Assembly (NCBI GenBank): GCA_021768055.1
Contig: JAASSE010000014.1
Location: forward strand, 1 to 9,073
Reading direction: 5' to 3'
Length of the DNA: 9,073 nt
Origin: Gammaproteobacteria bacterium
GTDB taxonomy: Bacteria; Pseudomonadota; Gammaproteobacteria; SZUA-229
The position numbers were made by a program, and so were the translations under genes. The notes beneath the pieces were generated by a model. That model worked only from the letters and a program-made list of their open reading frames with translations. It did not search any database and had not been told where the DNA came from. This document shows positions 1-6,510 of the stretch, in pieces (within the stretch, counting starts at the first letter, position 1; each line of letters begins with the position of its first letter).

Positions 1-130
1 CGCCATGGCGGCCTTCGCGGCTCAGCTGAACGATGCCGACCTTGCAGCCGTCATCACTTACGAACGTAATGCCTGGGGCAATGACACGGGCGATGTAGTA
101 CAGCCGTCTGATATCAAGGCTGCACGCTAA
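1..130 (+). CDS. coxB: Cytochrome c oxidase subunit II, C-terminal fragment
   Basis: This is the 3' end of a gene that begins outside the window. Reading from base 2, 42 codons run to a TAA at 128-130. The translated tail contains AMAAFAAQLNDADLAAVITY followed by ERNAWGN and ends in DIKAAR. This matches the C-terminus of proteobacterial subunit II proteins that carry a cytochrome c domain after the CuA domain; the Met near the start of the fragment would fit the axial heme c ligand. Subunit II accepts electrons from cytochrome c on the periplasmic side and passes them through CuA to heme a in subunit I. Its position 38 bp upstream of coxA supports the call. The CuA domain and the CxxCH heme motif are not visible, so the caa3-type reading is inferred from the tail alone. 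Confidence 0.88.
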   Translation, partial: AMAAFAAQLNDADLAAVITYERNAWGNDTGDVVQPSDIKAAR

Positions 131-156
131 TTATTATTGACAGATAACATAAATAT

Positions 157-163
157 AAAGAGG
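157..163 (+). promoter_or_regulatory. Ribosome binding site of coxA
   Basis: AAAGAGG sits five bases before the ATG at 169 in an AT-rich coxB-coxA gap of 38 bp. It supports that ATG as the start, and the short gap suggests cotranscription with coxB. Confidence 0.7.
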
Positions 164-168
164 CAATT

Positions 169-1761
169 ATGAGCGCTGTTATCGAAGAACATCACGAACA
201 TCATGATCACAAGCCGACCGGCATAGGACGCTGGCTGTTCAGCACCAACCATAAAGACATCGGAACCATGTACCTGTGGTTCAGCTTCCTGATGTTCTTT
301 GTCGGTGGAGCTATGGCACTGGTTATCCGTGCCGAACTATTCGAACCGGGCCTGCAGCTGGTCGAACCGGAATTCTTTAACCAGATGACCACCCTGCACG
401 GTCTGATCATGGTATTCGGTGTGATCATGCCGGCCTTCGTCGGCCTGGCCAACTGGCAGGTACCGATGATGATTGGTGCACCTGACATGGCGCTGCCGCG
501 CATGAATAACTGGAGCTTCTGGTTGCTGCCGGGTGCTTTCGGCATACTGATCGCGAGCCTGATAATGAGCATGATGGGCATGGGTTCGGCGCCGAACTTC
601 GGCTGGACCTTCTACGCGCCGTTGTCCACCACCTACGGGCCGGCCAGTACCGACTACTTTATCTTCTCGGTCCACATAATGGGTATTTCCTCCATCATGG
701 GTGCGATCAACATTATCGCCACCATCATGAATCTGCGCGCCCCTGGCATGACCTACATGAAGATGCCGATTTTCGTATGGACCTGGTTCATTACCGCCTA
801 TCTGCTGATTGCGGTAATGCCTGTTCTGGCTGGCGTGGTTACGATGATGTTGACCGACCGCAACTTCGGCACCAGCTTCTTTAATGCGGCCGGTGGCGGT
901 GATCCGGTCTTGTTCCAGCACGTATTCTGGTTCTTCGGCCATCCCGAGGTTTACATCATGATCTTGCCTGCATTCGGTGTGGTCTCACAGATCGTACCGA
1001 CGTTTGCACGCAAGAAGATTTTCGGTTACAGCTCGATGGTATATGCAACCGCTTCGATTGCGTTTCTGTCGTTCATCGTGTGGGCACATCACATGTTCAC
1101 AACTGGTATGCCGGTTGCCGGCGAACTGTACTTCATGTACGCCACCATGCTGATCGCGATCCCGACCGGAGTGAAAGTGTTCAACTGGGTCAGTACCATG
1201 TGGCGCGGTTCGATGACCTTCGAAACACCAATGCTGTTCGCGATAGGATTCATCTTCCTGTTCACTATCGGTGGTTTCACCGGCCTGATGATGTGTATCG
1301 CCCCGGCTGACTTCCAGTACCACGATACCTACTTCATCGTTGCCCACTTCCACTACGTACTGGCGACCGGAGCTGCGTTCTCCATCATGGGTGCCGTGTA
1401 CTTCTGGATTCCGAAGTGGACCGGCAACATGTACAACGAAACGCTGGGTAAATGGCATTTCTGGCTTACAACGATCGGCGGCAACATGGTGTTCTTCCCG
1501 ATGCACTTTGTCGGCCTCGCCGGCATGCCACGCCGTATCCCGGATTACAGCCTGCAGTTCGCCGAGTTCAATGCCCTGGCAACAGTCGGCGCGTTTATCT
1601 TCGGCTTCTCGCAGCTGATCTTCCTGTACAACGTGATTAAGACCACCCGCGGCGGCGAAAAAGCCACCGAGAAGGTCTGGGAAGGCGCGGACGGCCTGGA
1701 GTGGACCCTGCCCTCACCGGCACCGTTCCACAGCTTTACCACACCGCCGCAGGTTAGATAA
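169..1761 (+). CDS. coxA: Cytochrome c oxidase subunit I (aa3-type, A1 heme-copper oxidase)
   Basis: This is the catalytic subunit that reduces oxygen to water at the heme a3-CuB centre and pumps protons across the inner membrane. The 530 residues match the family length and form about twelve membrane segments. Visible ligands are H77 and H395 for heme a, H393 for heme a3, and H258, H307 and H308 for CuB. H258, E260 and Y262 lie in GHPEVY; the Glu there defines the A1 type, and Y262 is the expected His-Tyr crosslink partner. D106 with N113/N114 marks the D proton channel and K336 the K channel. The cytoplasmic N-terminus is His-rich (H8, H9, H11, H12, H14), a trait I have seen in related CoxA proteins. 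The start is fixed by the ATG with a good ribosome site; ctaG follows after 11 bp. Confidence 0.98.
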   Translation: MSAVIEEHHEHHDHKPTGIGRWLFSTNHKDIGTMYLWFSFLMFFVGGAMALVIRAELFEPGLQLVEPEFFNQMTTLHGLIMVFGVIMPAFVGLANWQVPMMIGAPDMALPRMNNWSFWLLPGAFGILIASLIMSMMGMGSAPNFGWTFYAPLSTTYGPASTDYFIFSVHIMGISSIMGAINIIATIMNLRAPGMTYMKMPIFVWTWFITAYLLIAVMPVLAGVVTMMLTDRNFGTSFFNAAGGGDPVLFQHVFWFFGHPEVYIMILPAFGVVSQIVPTFARKKIFGYSSMVYATASIAFLSFIVWAHHMFTTGMPVAGELYFMYATMLIAIPTGVKVFNWVSTMWRGSMTFETPMLFAIGFIFLFTIGGFTGLMMCIAPADFQYHDTYFIVAHFHYVLATGAAFSIMGAVYFWIPKWTGNMYNETLGKWHFWLTTIGGNMVFFPMHFVGLAGMPRRIPDYSLQFAEFNALATVGAFIFGFSQLIFLYNVIKTTRGGEKATEKVWEGADGLEWTLPSPAPFHSFTTPPQVR

Positions 1762-1769
1762 GGCAGGAG
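1758..1769 (+). promoter_or_regulatory. Ribosome binding site supporting the GTG start of ctaG
   Basis: A purine-rich stretch overlaps the coxA stop codon. AGGAG at 1765-1769 lies only three bases before the GTG at 1773, while ATAAGG at 1758-1763 lies nine bases before it. Either can serve this GTG. The next in-frame ATG (codon 19, near 1827) falls inside the membrane anchor, so GTG is preferred. Confidence 0.55.
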
Positions 1770-1772
1770 TCT

Positions 1773-2336
1773 GTGACCTCGCAACCGAACCAGAATCCCG
1801 GCAATGCCAGGGTAATCAGCCGATTGATGATTATCGTCTTCGGCATGTTCGGGTTCGGTTTTGCGATGGTGCCTTTGTACGATGTCTTTTGTGACATCAC
1901 CGGCATCAACGGCAAAACGAACGACCAGGCTGTGCAGGCGGTCAGCAGGCAAATTGACGAGTCCCGCAATATTGAAGTCGAGTTTATCGCCTCGCTCAAT
2001 GCAGACATGCCATGGGCGTTTTATCCGCTGCAAAAGAAAGTCACGGTACATCCGGGGCAGCCGATGCGCATTAACTACGTGGCAAAAAACCTGACTGACA
2101 AAGCCATCATCGGTCATGCGGTACCGAGTGTTGCACCAGGCAGAGCTGCGACGTATTTTGAGAAAACGGAATGCTTCTGTTTTACCGAACAGAAACTGGA
2201 GGCTGGAGAAGAAAAAGAAATGCCGGTTATTTTTGTCGTTGATCCGGAGCTGCCGGAAGACGTCAATCAATTGGCTTTATCGTATACGTTTTTTATAAAA
2301 CCGGGATCAGAGGCCCAGACCCTGGCCCAGAATTAA
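1773..2336 (+). CDS. ctaG: Cytochrome c oxidase assembly protein CtaG/Cox11 (CuB insertion)
   Basis: Cox11-family proteins are anchored in the inner membrane, expose a copper-binding domain to the periplasm and help deliver copper to the CuB site of subunit I. The 187-residue product has a short cytoplasmic N-terminus, one membrane segment at about residues 17-36, then VPLYDVFC with the conserved C40 and DITGINGKT. The copper motif CFCF lies at 134-137 (C134 and C136), preceded by the family signature VPSVAPGRAATYFEKTE. A beta-rich domain follows, ending near YTFF (171-174). Length and all key residues are normal for the family. The GTG start places 18 residues before the first internal Met and keeps the usual short N-terminus. 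The gene lies between coxA (11-bp gap) and coxC (33-bp gap), the usual place for this factor. Confidence 0.97.
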   Translation: MTSQPNQNPGNARVISRLMIIVFGMFGFGFAMVPLYDVFCDITGINGKTNDQAVQAVSRQIDESRNIEVEFIASLNADMPWAFYPLQKKVTVHPGQPMRINYVAKNLTDKAIIGHAVPSVAPGRAATYFEKTECFCFTEQKLEAGEEKEMPVIFVVDPELPEDVNQLALSYTFFIKPGSEAQTLAQN

Positions 2337-2356
2337 TAATTAAAGTTTTACAAACC

Positions 2357-2360
2357 AGGA
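2357..2360 (+). promoter_or_regulatory. Ribosome binding site of coxC
   Basis: AGGA lies nine bases before the ATG at 2370 in the short AT-rich ctaG-coxC gap. It is a moderate match but the only candidate, and it agrees with the usual N-terminus of subunit III. Confidence 0.5.
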
Positions 2361-2369
2361 AATATAACA

Positions 2370-3245
2370 ATGTCCACAACAAATAATGGCGAATATTTTA
2401 TTCCGGAACCCAGCAAGTGGCCGATAGTTGGAACCATTGCACTAACAACGACAGTAATCGGTGCAGTTAATACTATCCATAGCGGCTCCCTGAGCATTAT
2501 CCTGCCGATAGGCTTGTTGCTGATTGCTTATTTGTTCTTCGGCTGGTTCAGTACTGTTATCGATGAATCTATGGCGGGCAAATACAACGAACAGGTAGAC
2601 CGTTCGTTCCGCATCGGTATGCTCTGGTTCATCTTCTCTGAAGTCATGTTCTTTGCGGCCTTCTTCGGTGCCCTGTTCTACGCGCGCGTGTTTGCAGTCG
2701 ACTGGCTTGCCGGCGGTGGCAACAATGCGATGACCCATGAACTGTTGTGGCCTGCGTTTGAAGGTATCTGGCCGGTACTGAGCAATCCGGACAATGCAGC
2801 GATCCCGGCACCCAAGGAAGCCATGGCTGCCTCGGGTCTGCCTGCTGTTAACACCGCGATCCTGCTGCTGTCCAGTGTCACGGTCACCATTGCGCATCAT
2901 GGCCTGCGCCAGGACCACCGTAAGCCGCTGATCGCATGGCTGGCCATCACCGTCCTGCTGGGTGCAATCTTCCTGGTGCTGCAGGCTGAAGAATACTACA
3001 TAGCCTACACGGAAATGGGTCTGACGCTGGATTCCGGCATCTATGGCAGCACGTTCTTTATATTGACCGGTTTCCACGGCTTACACGTTACCATGGGAAC
3101 GACCATGTTGATCGTGATGCTGATCCGCTCCATCAAAGGCCACTTTACCTCGGACAACCACTTCGCCTTCGAAGCTGTTGCCTGGTACTGGCACTTTGTG
3201 GATGTGGTTTGGTTAGGTCTGTATATCTTCGTATACTGGTTGTAA
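2370..3245 (+). CDS. coxC: Cytochrome c oxidase subunit III
   Basis: Subunit III is a seven-helix inner-membrane protein without metal centres that stabilises subunit I and supports sustained proton uptake through the D channel. The 291 residues are typical. Diagnostic segments are FIFSEVMFFAAFF (88-99, with the conserved E91), the SSVTVTIAHHGL helix (168-179), LQAEEYYIAY (204-213), GFHGLHV (234-240) and the C-terminal AWYWHFVDVVWL (271-282). Between the third and fourth helices there is a soluble loop of about 50 residues (110-160), common in proteobacterial forms. It is the last gene of the structural unit: a strong hairpin lies 23 bp after its stop and the next gene is on the other strand. 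Confidence 0.97.
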   Translation: MSTTNNGEYFIPEPSKWPIVGTIALTTTVIGAVNTIHSGSLSIILPIGLLLIAYLFFGWFSTVIDESMAGKYNEQVDRSFRIGMLWFIFSEVMFFAAFFGALFYARVFAVDWLAGGGNNAMTHELLWPAFEGIWPVLSNPDNAAIPAPKEAMAASGLPAVNTAILLLSSVTVTIAHHGLRQDHRKPLIAWLAITVLLGAIFLVLQAEEYYIAYTEMGLTLDSGIYGSTFFILTGFHGLHVTMGTTMLIVMLIRSIKGHFTSDNHFAFEAVAWYWHFVDVVWLGLYIFVYWL

Positions 3246-3267
3246 TACCCAGTACCAAAAAATAGAT

Positions 3268-3300
3268 CATAGCCCGGAATACCTAGTATTCCGGGCTATG
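3268..3300. terminator. Perfect hairpin between coxC and the convergent small gene, likely bidirectional terminator
   Basis: The arms at 3268-3282 (CATAGCCCGGAATAC) and 3286-3300 (GTATTCCGGGCTATG) are perfect complements, giving 15 bp around the 3-nt loop CTA. Read on the minus strand, the stem is followed after five bases by a run of six T, the form of an intrinsic terminator for the small gene at 3354-3560. Read on the plus strand, it is followed by the weaker T-rich TTGCTTCT and could end the coxBA-ctaG-coxC transcript. Location between convergent genes fits a shared terminator; use in both directions is inferred. Confidence 0.85.
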
Positions 3301-3353
3301 TTGCTTCTAAAGAAGAGTAAAAGCGAATATATAACCGCTTAAAAATTGGGATT

Positions 3354-3560
3354 TTATGACAGGCCGTGCGGTGTTATCAGCCCAGTAGCCTGTCCTATCA
3401 AGAGCAGGACAAAAATAAACACGGACAGGCCGATACGCCAGGTCAGCGACCTGAGCATTCTGTCAGATTTGCCTTCATCCTTGATCAGGTAAAATAGCGC
3501 CTGGCCCAGACTGAAGATTACGACTAGCAGTAAAACTACGATTACGATCTTGAAGATCAC
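3354..3560 (-). CDS. Small twin-transmembrane protein, DUF2909-like
   Basis: The 68-residue product has two hydrophobic helices (about 3-25 and 43-63) joined by a short charged loop, DEGKSDRMLRSLTWR (28-42). It resembles the DUF2909 'twin transmembrane' family, which I recall from gammaproteobacterial cox loci between coxC and surf1; no biochemical role is known to me. The GTG start at 3560 is supported by AGGAGA five bases upstream on the minus strand. It is convergent with coxC, shares the hairpin at 3268-3300, and is head to head with surf1 with only 12 bp between start codons. Its place inside an oxidase cluster suggests a role in oxidase assembly or as a small accessory subunit, but that is inference. 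Family assignment is from memory of the sequence pattern. Confidence 0.85.
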   Translation of the reverse strand: MIFKIVIVVLLLVVIFSLGQALFYLIKDEGKSDRMLRSLTWRIGLSVFIFVLLLIGQATGLITPHGLS

Positions 3561-3565
3561 CAGAT

Positions 3566-3571
3566 TCTCCT
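3566..3571 (-). promoter_or_regulatory. Ribosome binding site of the small twin-transmembrane gene
   Basis: On the minus strand AGGAGA stands five bases before the GTG start at 3560. It is a strong match and decides the start of this small gene. It ends one base short of the surf1 ATG (3573) on the other strand, so the same few bases serve two opposed genes. Confidence 0.75.
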
Positions 3572-3572
3572 G

Positions 3573-4343
3573 ATGAATGTGAAATCACTCATCCACACAA
3601 GGTTGCTAAAACTCAATATCGGGCCGTATACGTTCAGCCCGGGAATATTGACCACACTAGCCACGGTGATTTTTCTGTATACCATGATCACGCTGGGGCA
3701 ATGGCAATATGAAAAGGGTAAGTATATCAGCAACCAGCAGGATAAAATAAACCAGCGCCGGGACCTGACGCCTGTTAGCATGCAGGAGCTGCCGCACAAG
3801 ATGGAAGACCGGGTATTTATACCGGTGATCGTGAGCGGAACGTTCGATACCGAGCATCATTTTTATTTTGACAACCGGATTGTCAGCGGATTTGCCGGTT
3901 ATGACATCTACACGCCGTTCAGGCTGGAAGATGGCAAATCGATCCTGGTGAACCGGGGTTGGCTAAAGCAAGGTCGCACCAGGCAGGATCTGCCGCAGTT
4001 CGACACAGCCTCCTCCAGGGTCAGTTTCAAGGCGCTGCTCGACAGGCCGCCGTCGAAGGACTACCTGCTGGCAGAAAACGTGCACAGCGATTTGAAGTGG
4101 CCCATGGTGTTGCAATACGTGAACCCGCAGGAGATCAGCGGGATGCTGGGCTACGAGGTCATGCCCATGGTGCTGAGGCTGGACAAGAATGCCGAGCATG
4201 GCTTTCACCGCGAGATACCGGTACTCAAGCTCGACAGCGCCAAGAATATCGGTTACGCGTTTCAATGGTATGCAATGTCACTCGCGCTGGTGGTGATTTA
4301 CCTCGGGGTCAACACAAAGAAGAGAAAAACAGAGAACAAGTGA
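3573..4343 (+). CDS. surf1: SURF1-family cytochrome oxidase biogenesis protein
   Basis: SURF1 (Shy1) proteins sit in the membrane with a large periplasmic domain between two helices and help heme a insertion into subunit I. The 256-residue product has the expected plan: helix 1 at about 25-42, then the signature LGQWQYEKG (41-49), a periplasmic domain with DNRIVSGFAGYDIYTPF (100-116) and ILVNRGWL (124-131), and a second helix at about 229-246 opening with GYAFQWYAMSLALVVIYLG. A basic tail (KKRK) follows, facing the cytoplasm. The ATG at 3573 has no visible Shine-Dalgarno sequence; a GTG two codons later is an alternative. Its promoter must lie inside the opposed small gene. A 6-bp gap separates it from the next gene, which suggests one assembly operon. 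Confidence 0.95.
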   Translation: MNVKSLIHTRLLKLNIGPYTFSPGILTTLATVIFLYTMITLGQWQYEKGKYISNQQDKINQRRDLTPVSMQELPHKMEDRVFIPVIVSGTFDTEHHFYFDNRIVSGFAGYDIYTPFRLEDGKSILVNRGWLKQGRTRQDLPQFDTASSRVSFKALLDRPPSKDYLLAENVHSDLKWPMVLQYVNPQEISGMLGYEVMPMVLRLDKNAEHGFHREIPVLKLDSAKNIGYAFQWYAMSLALVVIYLGVNTKKRKTENK

Positions 4344-4349
4344 AACATA

Positions 4350-4970
4350 ATGAATAATTCCGTATCAACCGAACAGTCTCAGCAAACAACGAAAAAGAAC
4401 CCGTACACGCCCTGGTTCGTAGTGCTATCGTTTGTTGTTCCGGTCGTTGCTGCTTATGCGCTATATTTTCTCGGCGTTAAACCGCCCGCCGTCAGCAACA
4501 AGGGCGAGCTGCTGACGCCGATTGTTGATATCGAGACGTTTGCATTGACTGACGATAACAATCAACCGATCAGCCGCGACGATATCACCATACACAAATG
4601 GCACATGATTTACTTCGCAGGATCAACGTGCGATGAAGCCTGTAACCAGATGCTGTACAAAATGCGCCAGATCAACATCGCCGTGGGTAAAAATGCACCA
4701 CGTCTGCGACGGCTGCTGGTTCACCTGGAACAGCCCGGCGAAGAATTCCAGGCATTGATAGAAAAGGAATACCCGGACGCGAGGCATGCCAACGCCAACA
4801 GCCAGACAATCGAGGCAGCCTTACAGGATATTGGCCCGCAATTCCGCTCCAACGAAGTCTATATAATGGACCCGTTGGGAAACGTGATGCTGCGTTTCAC
4901 CCAGGACCAGTCCTACAAGGACCTGATGCATGATTTGAACAAGTTATTCAAGGTTTCCCAGATTGGATAA
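4350..4970 (+). CDS. Membrane-anchored thioredoxin-fold, SCO-like protein without the distal His
   Basis: The 206-residue product has a polar N-terminus, one membrane helix (about 21-43) and a periplasmic domain. Within that domain YFAGSTCDEACNQM carries a CxxxC pair at C94 and C98, placed as in SCO copper chaperones, and VYIMDPLGNVMLRF (170-183) resembles the SCO strand with VLLDPEGR. In the downstream SCO protein the copper-ligand His lies eight residues before the DP of that strand; here the same place is R166 (FRSNEV). The protein could thus act as a thiol-disulfide partner, or as a copper carrier using other ligands, in CuA or heme assembly. A gene of this kind stands between surf1 and the ctaA-ctaB pair in Pseudomonas-type loci. 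The start has no clear ribosome site. The fold and position are well supported, the function is not. Confidence 0.85.
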   Translation: MNNSVSTEQSQQTTKKNPYTPWFVVLSFVVPVVAAYALYFLGVKPPAVSNKGELLTPIVDIETFALTDDNNQPISRDDITIHKWHMIYFAGSTCDEACNQMLYKMRQINIAVGKNAPRLRRLLVHLEQPGEEFQALIEKEYPDARHANANSQTIEAALQDIGPQFRSNEVYIMDPLGNVMLRFTQDQSYKDLMHDLNKLFKVSQIG

Positions 4971-4980
4971 TGCAGACTAA

Positions 4981-5874
4981 ATGACAGAAGCAACAGCACA
5001 ATCCACTACCTGGCGCGACTACTTCGACCTGTGCAAGCCGAAAGTGGTTGCACTGTTGTTGTTAACGGCCATCGTTGGTGTCGTGCTGGCCAGCCCACCT
5101 GGCGATATTTCCCTGCGTGTACTGATCCTGTCTACGCTCGGTATCGGGCTGGCAGCTGCAGCAGGTGCCGTGATCAACCAGGTGGTCGAGCGTGAAAGCG
5201 ATGCCAAGATGGCGCGTACCGAAGGCAGGCCGCTGCCTCAAGGCAAGGTGACGCAGCAGAATGCGTTTATATTCGCAGTGTTGCTCGCGACTGCATCCAT
5301 GTTCATACTTACTGGTTTTATAAACATCCTCACCGCCGTGCTGACCTTCGCCAGCATGATCGGCTATGCAGTTATCTATACCATGTATTTGAAAAAAGCG
5401 ACGCCGCAGAACATTGTCATCGGCGGCATCGCCGGCGCCACCCCGCCGTTGCTGGGCTGGACCGCGGTTACCAACAGTATTGATCCGCACGGTCTGCTGC
5501 TGGTATTGATCATCTTTACCTGGACACCGCCGCATTTCTGGGCACTGGCGATACACCGGCGTGATGAATATGCCAAGGTTAATCTTCCAATGCTGCCGGT
5601 CACGCACGGCGTCGAATTCACCAAGTATTCTATCCTTGGCTACACCATTTTAATGATACTGGTGACATTGCTGCCATACCTGATAGTCGAACGCGGCCTG
5701 ATTTACCTGGCTGCGGCACTGGTACTTGGTGGCTATTTTCTATACATGGTATTGAAGCTGATGTTCGCCGAACAGGAAAACACCGCGATTAAAACCTTTG
5801 TGTATTCGATCAACTACCTGATGTTGCTGTTTATCGCGATGGTGGTTGACCATTATTTCCCGTATTACCTGTAG
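4981..5874 (+). CDS. ctaB: Protoheme IX farnesyltransferase (heme O synthase)
   Basis: CtaB/CyoE adds a farnesyl group from farnesyl diphosphate to the vinyl group of heme b, giving heme O, the precursor of heme A. It is an integral membrane UbiA-superfamily prenyltransferase with about nine helices. The 297 residues fit the family. The first substrate motif is NQVVERESDAKMARTEGRPL (66-85), with N66, E70 and D74; most relatives have Asp where E70 stands, a conservative change. TPQNIVIGGIAGATPPLLGW (141-160) and TWTPPHFWALAIHRRDEY (180-197) with PMLPVTHG (203-210) complete the signature. The ATG at 4981 comes 10 bp after the preceding stop and has no clear Shine-Dalgarno sequence, so translation may depend on coupling. 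Heme A synthase (ctaA), often the neighbour upstream, is absent here. Confidence 0.97.
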   Translation: MTEATAQSTTWRDYFDLCKPKVVALLLLTAIVGVVLASPPGDISLRVLILSTLGIGLAAAAGAVINQVVERESDAKMARTEGRPLPQGKVTQQNAFIFAVLLATASMFILTGFINILTAVLTFASMIGYAVIYTMYLKKATPQNIVIGGIAGATPPLLGWTAVTNSIDPHGLLLVLIIFTWTPPHFWALAIHRRDEYAKVNLPMLPVTHGVEFTKYSILGYTILMILVTLLPYLIVERGLIYLAAALVLGGYFLYMVLKLMFAEQENTAIKTFVYSINYLMLLFIAMVVDHYFPYYL

Positions 5875-5889
5875 ATTCGATTATTCCCT

Positions 5890-6510
5890 ATGAACAAGAT
5901 TGCTATAACCAGCGCGGCTTTAATTGCGCTCAGTACAGGCTTCTATGTCGCCACGCTTACCAGGGAACCGCCACCGACTACGTCAGAGTCTGTCATGATA
6001 CAGGGCATGGTGTTGCCCCAGCCCCGGGTAATCGCCATGCCCGAGCTGGTACAGGATGACGGCAAACCCTTCACCATTGCAAACCTTGCGGGCCACTGGA
6101 CCTTGATGTTCTTCGGTTATACGCACTGTCCGGACATCTGTCCGACCACGATGAATGTGCTGGCACAGGCGAAACAAAAAGCCACGGGTATGTTCCCCGA
6201 GGTTGTTTTAGTCTCGGTTGATCCGCAGCGCGACACCGTCGAGCTGCTGAATGAATACGTAAAATATTTTGATCCGTCATTCACCGGTGTGACCGGCGAG
6301 GAAAAAATGATTGAAGCGCTGATGCTGCAGGCCAGCGTGGTGAGCATGAAAGTGCCAGGCAGCAGCGGCGATGAAAAGGATTACCTGGTCGACCACAGCT
6401 CATCGATCGTGCTGCTTGATCCCGAAGGGCGCATCGCGGCATTCCTGAAAGCACCACATACGCCAGATTCCATCCTTCAGAGTGTTGAGAAAGTTATTAA
6501 TCGATCTTGA
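5890..6510 (+). CDS. sco1: SCO1/SenC-family copper chaperone for cytochrome c oxidase
   Basis: SCO proteins bind copper in the periplasm and assist metallation of the CuA site of subunit II, by copper delivery or by reducing its cysteines. The 206-residue product has an N-terminal membrane anchor (about 4-22) and a thioredoxin-like domain. The copper motif is GYTHCPDICPTT with C80 and C84 (CxxxC), and the third ligand is H169 in YLVDHSSSIVLLDPEGR (165-181). VVLVSVDPQRDT (105-116) is another family signature. All ligands are present, so it should be functional. It lies 15 bp after ctaB and is the last gene of the rightward cluster; no clear Shine-Dalgarno sequence precedes its ATG. Its stop codon abuts the heptamer array. 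Confidence 0.96.
   Translation: MNKIAITSAALIALSTGFYVATLTREPPPTTSESVMIQGMVLPQPRVIAMPELVQDDGKPFTIANLAGHWTLMFFGYTHCPDICPTTMNVLAQAKQKATGMFPEVVLVSVDPQRDTVELLNEYVKYFDPSFTGVTGEEKMIEALMLQASVVSMKVPGSSGDEKDYLVDHSSSIVLLDPEGRIAAFLKAPHTPDSILQSVEKVINRS

Noticed and set aside
137..159. TTGACA at 137-142 with TATAAA at 154-159 as a coxA promoter
   Set aside because: The spacing is only 11 bp, far below the usual 16-18, and the AT-rich gap between cotranscribed coxB and coxA makes such matches likely by chance.
187..213. His-rich N-terminus of CoxA as a new metal-binding tail
   Set aside because: His-rich N-termini are common in related proteobacterial CoxA proteins, so it is not distinctive here.
337..942. 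Minus-strand open frame of 201 codons inside coxA
   Set aside because: Its product is a low-complexity His/Arg-rich sequence typical of a shadow frame opposite a membrane protein gene.
1545..2270. Minus-strand open frame of 241 codons across the coxA-ctaG junction
   Set aside because: It lies antisense to two clear genes, its product is rich in Arg, His and Cys with no family resemblance, and it is explained by codon bias on the plus strand.
3321..3340. Second small hairpin (AAGCG and CGCTT arms) after the minus-strand small gene
   Set aside because: The stem is only 5 bp with a 10-nt AT-rich loop; the nearby 15-bp hairpin is a far better terminator.
5176..5238. Glu instead of Asp (E70) in the first prenyltransferase motif of CtaB as loss of function
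   Set aside because: The change is conservative, D74 and N66 remain, and the rest of the signature is intact; it more likely reflects lineage variation.
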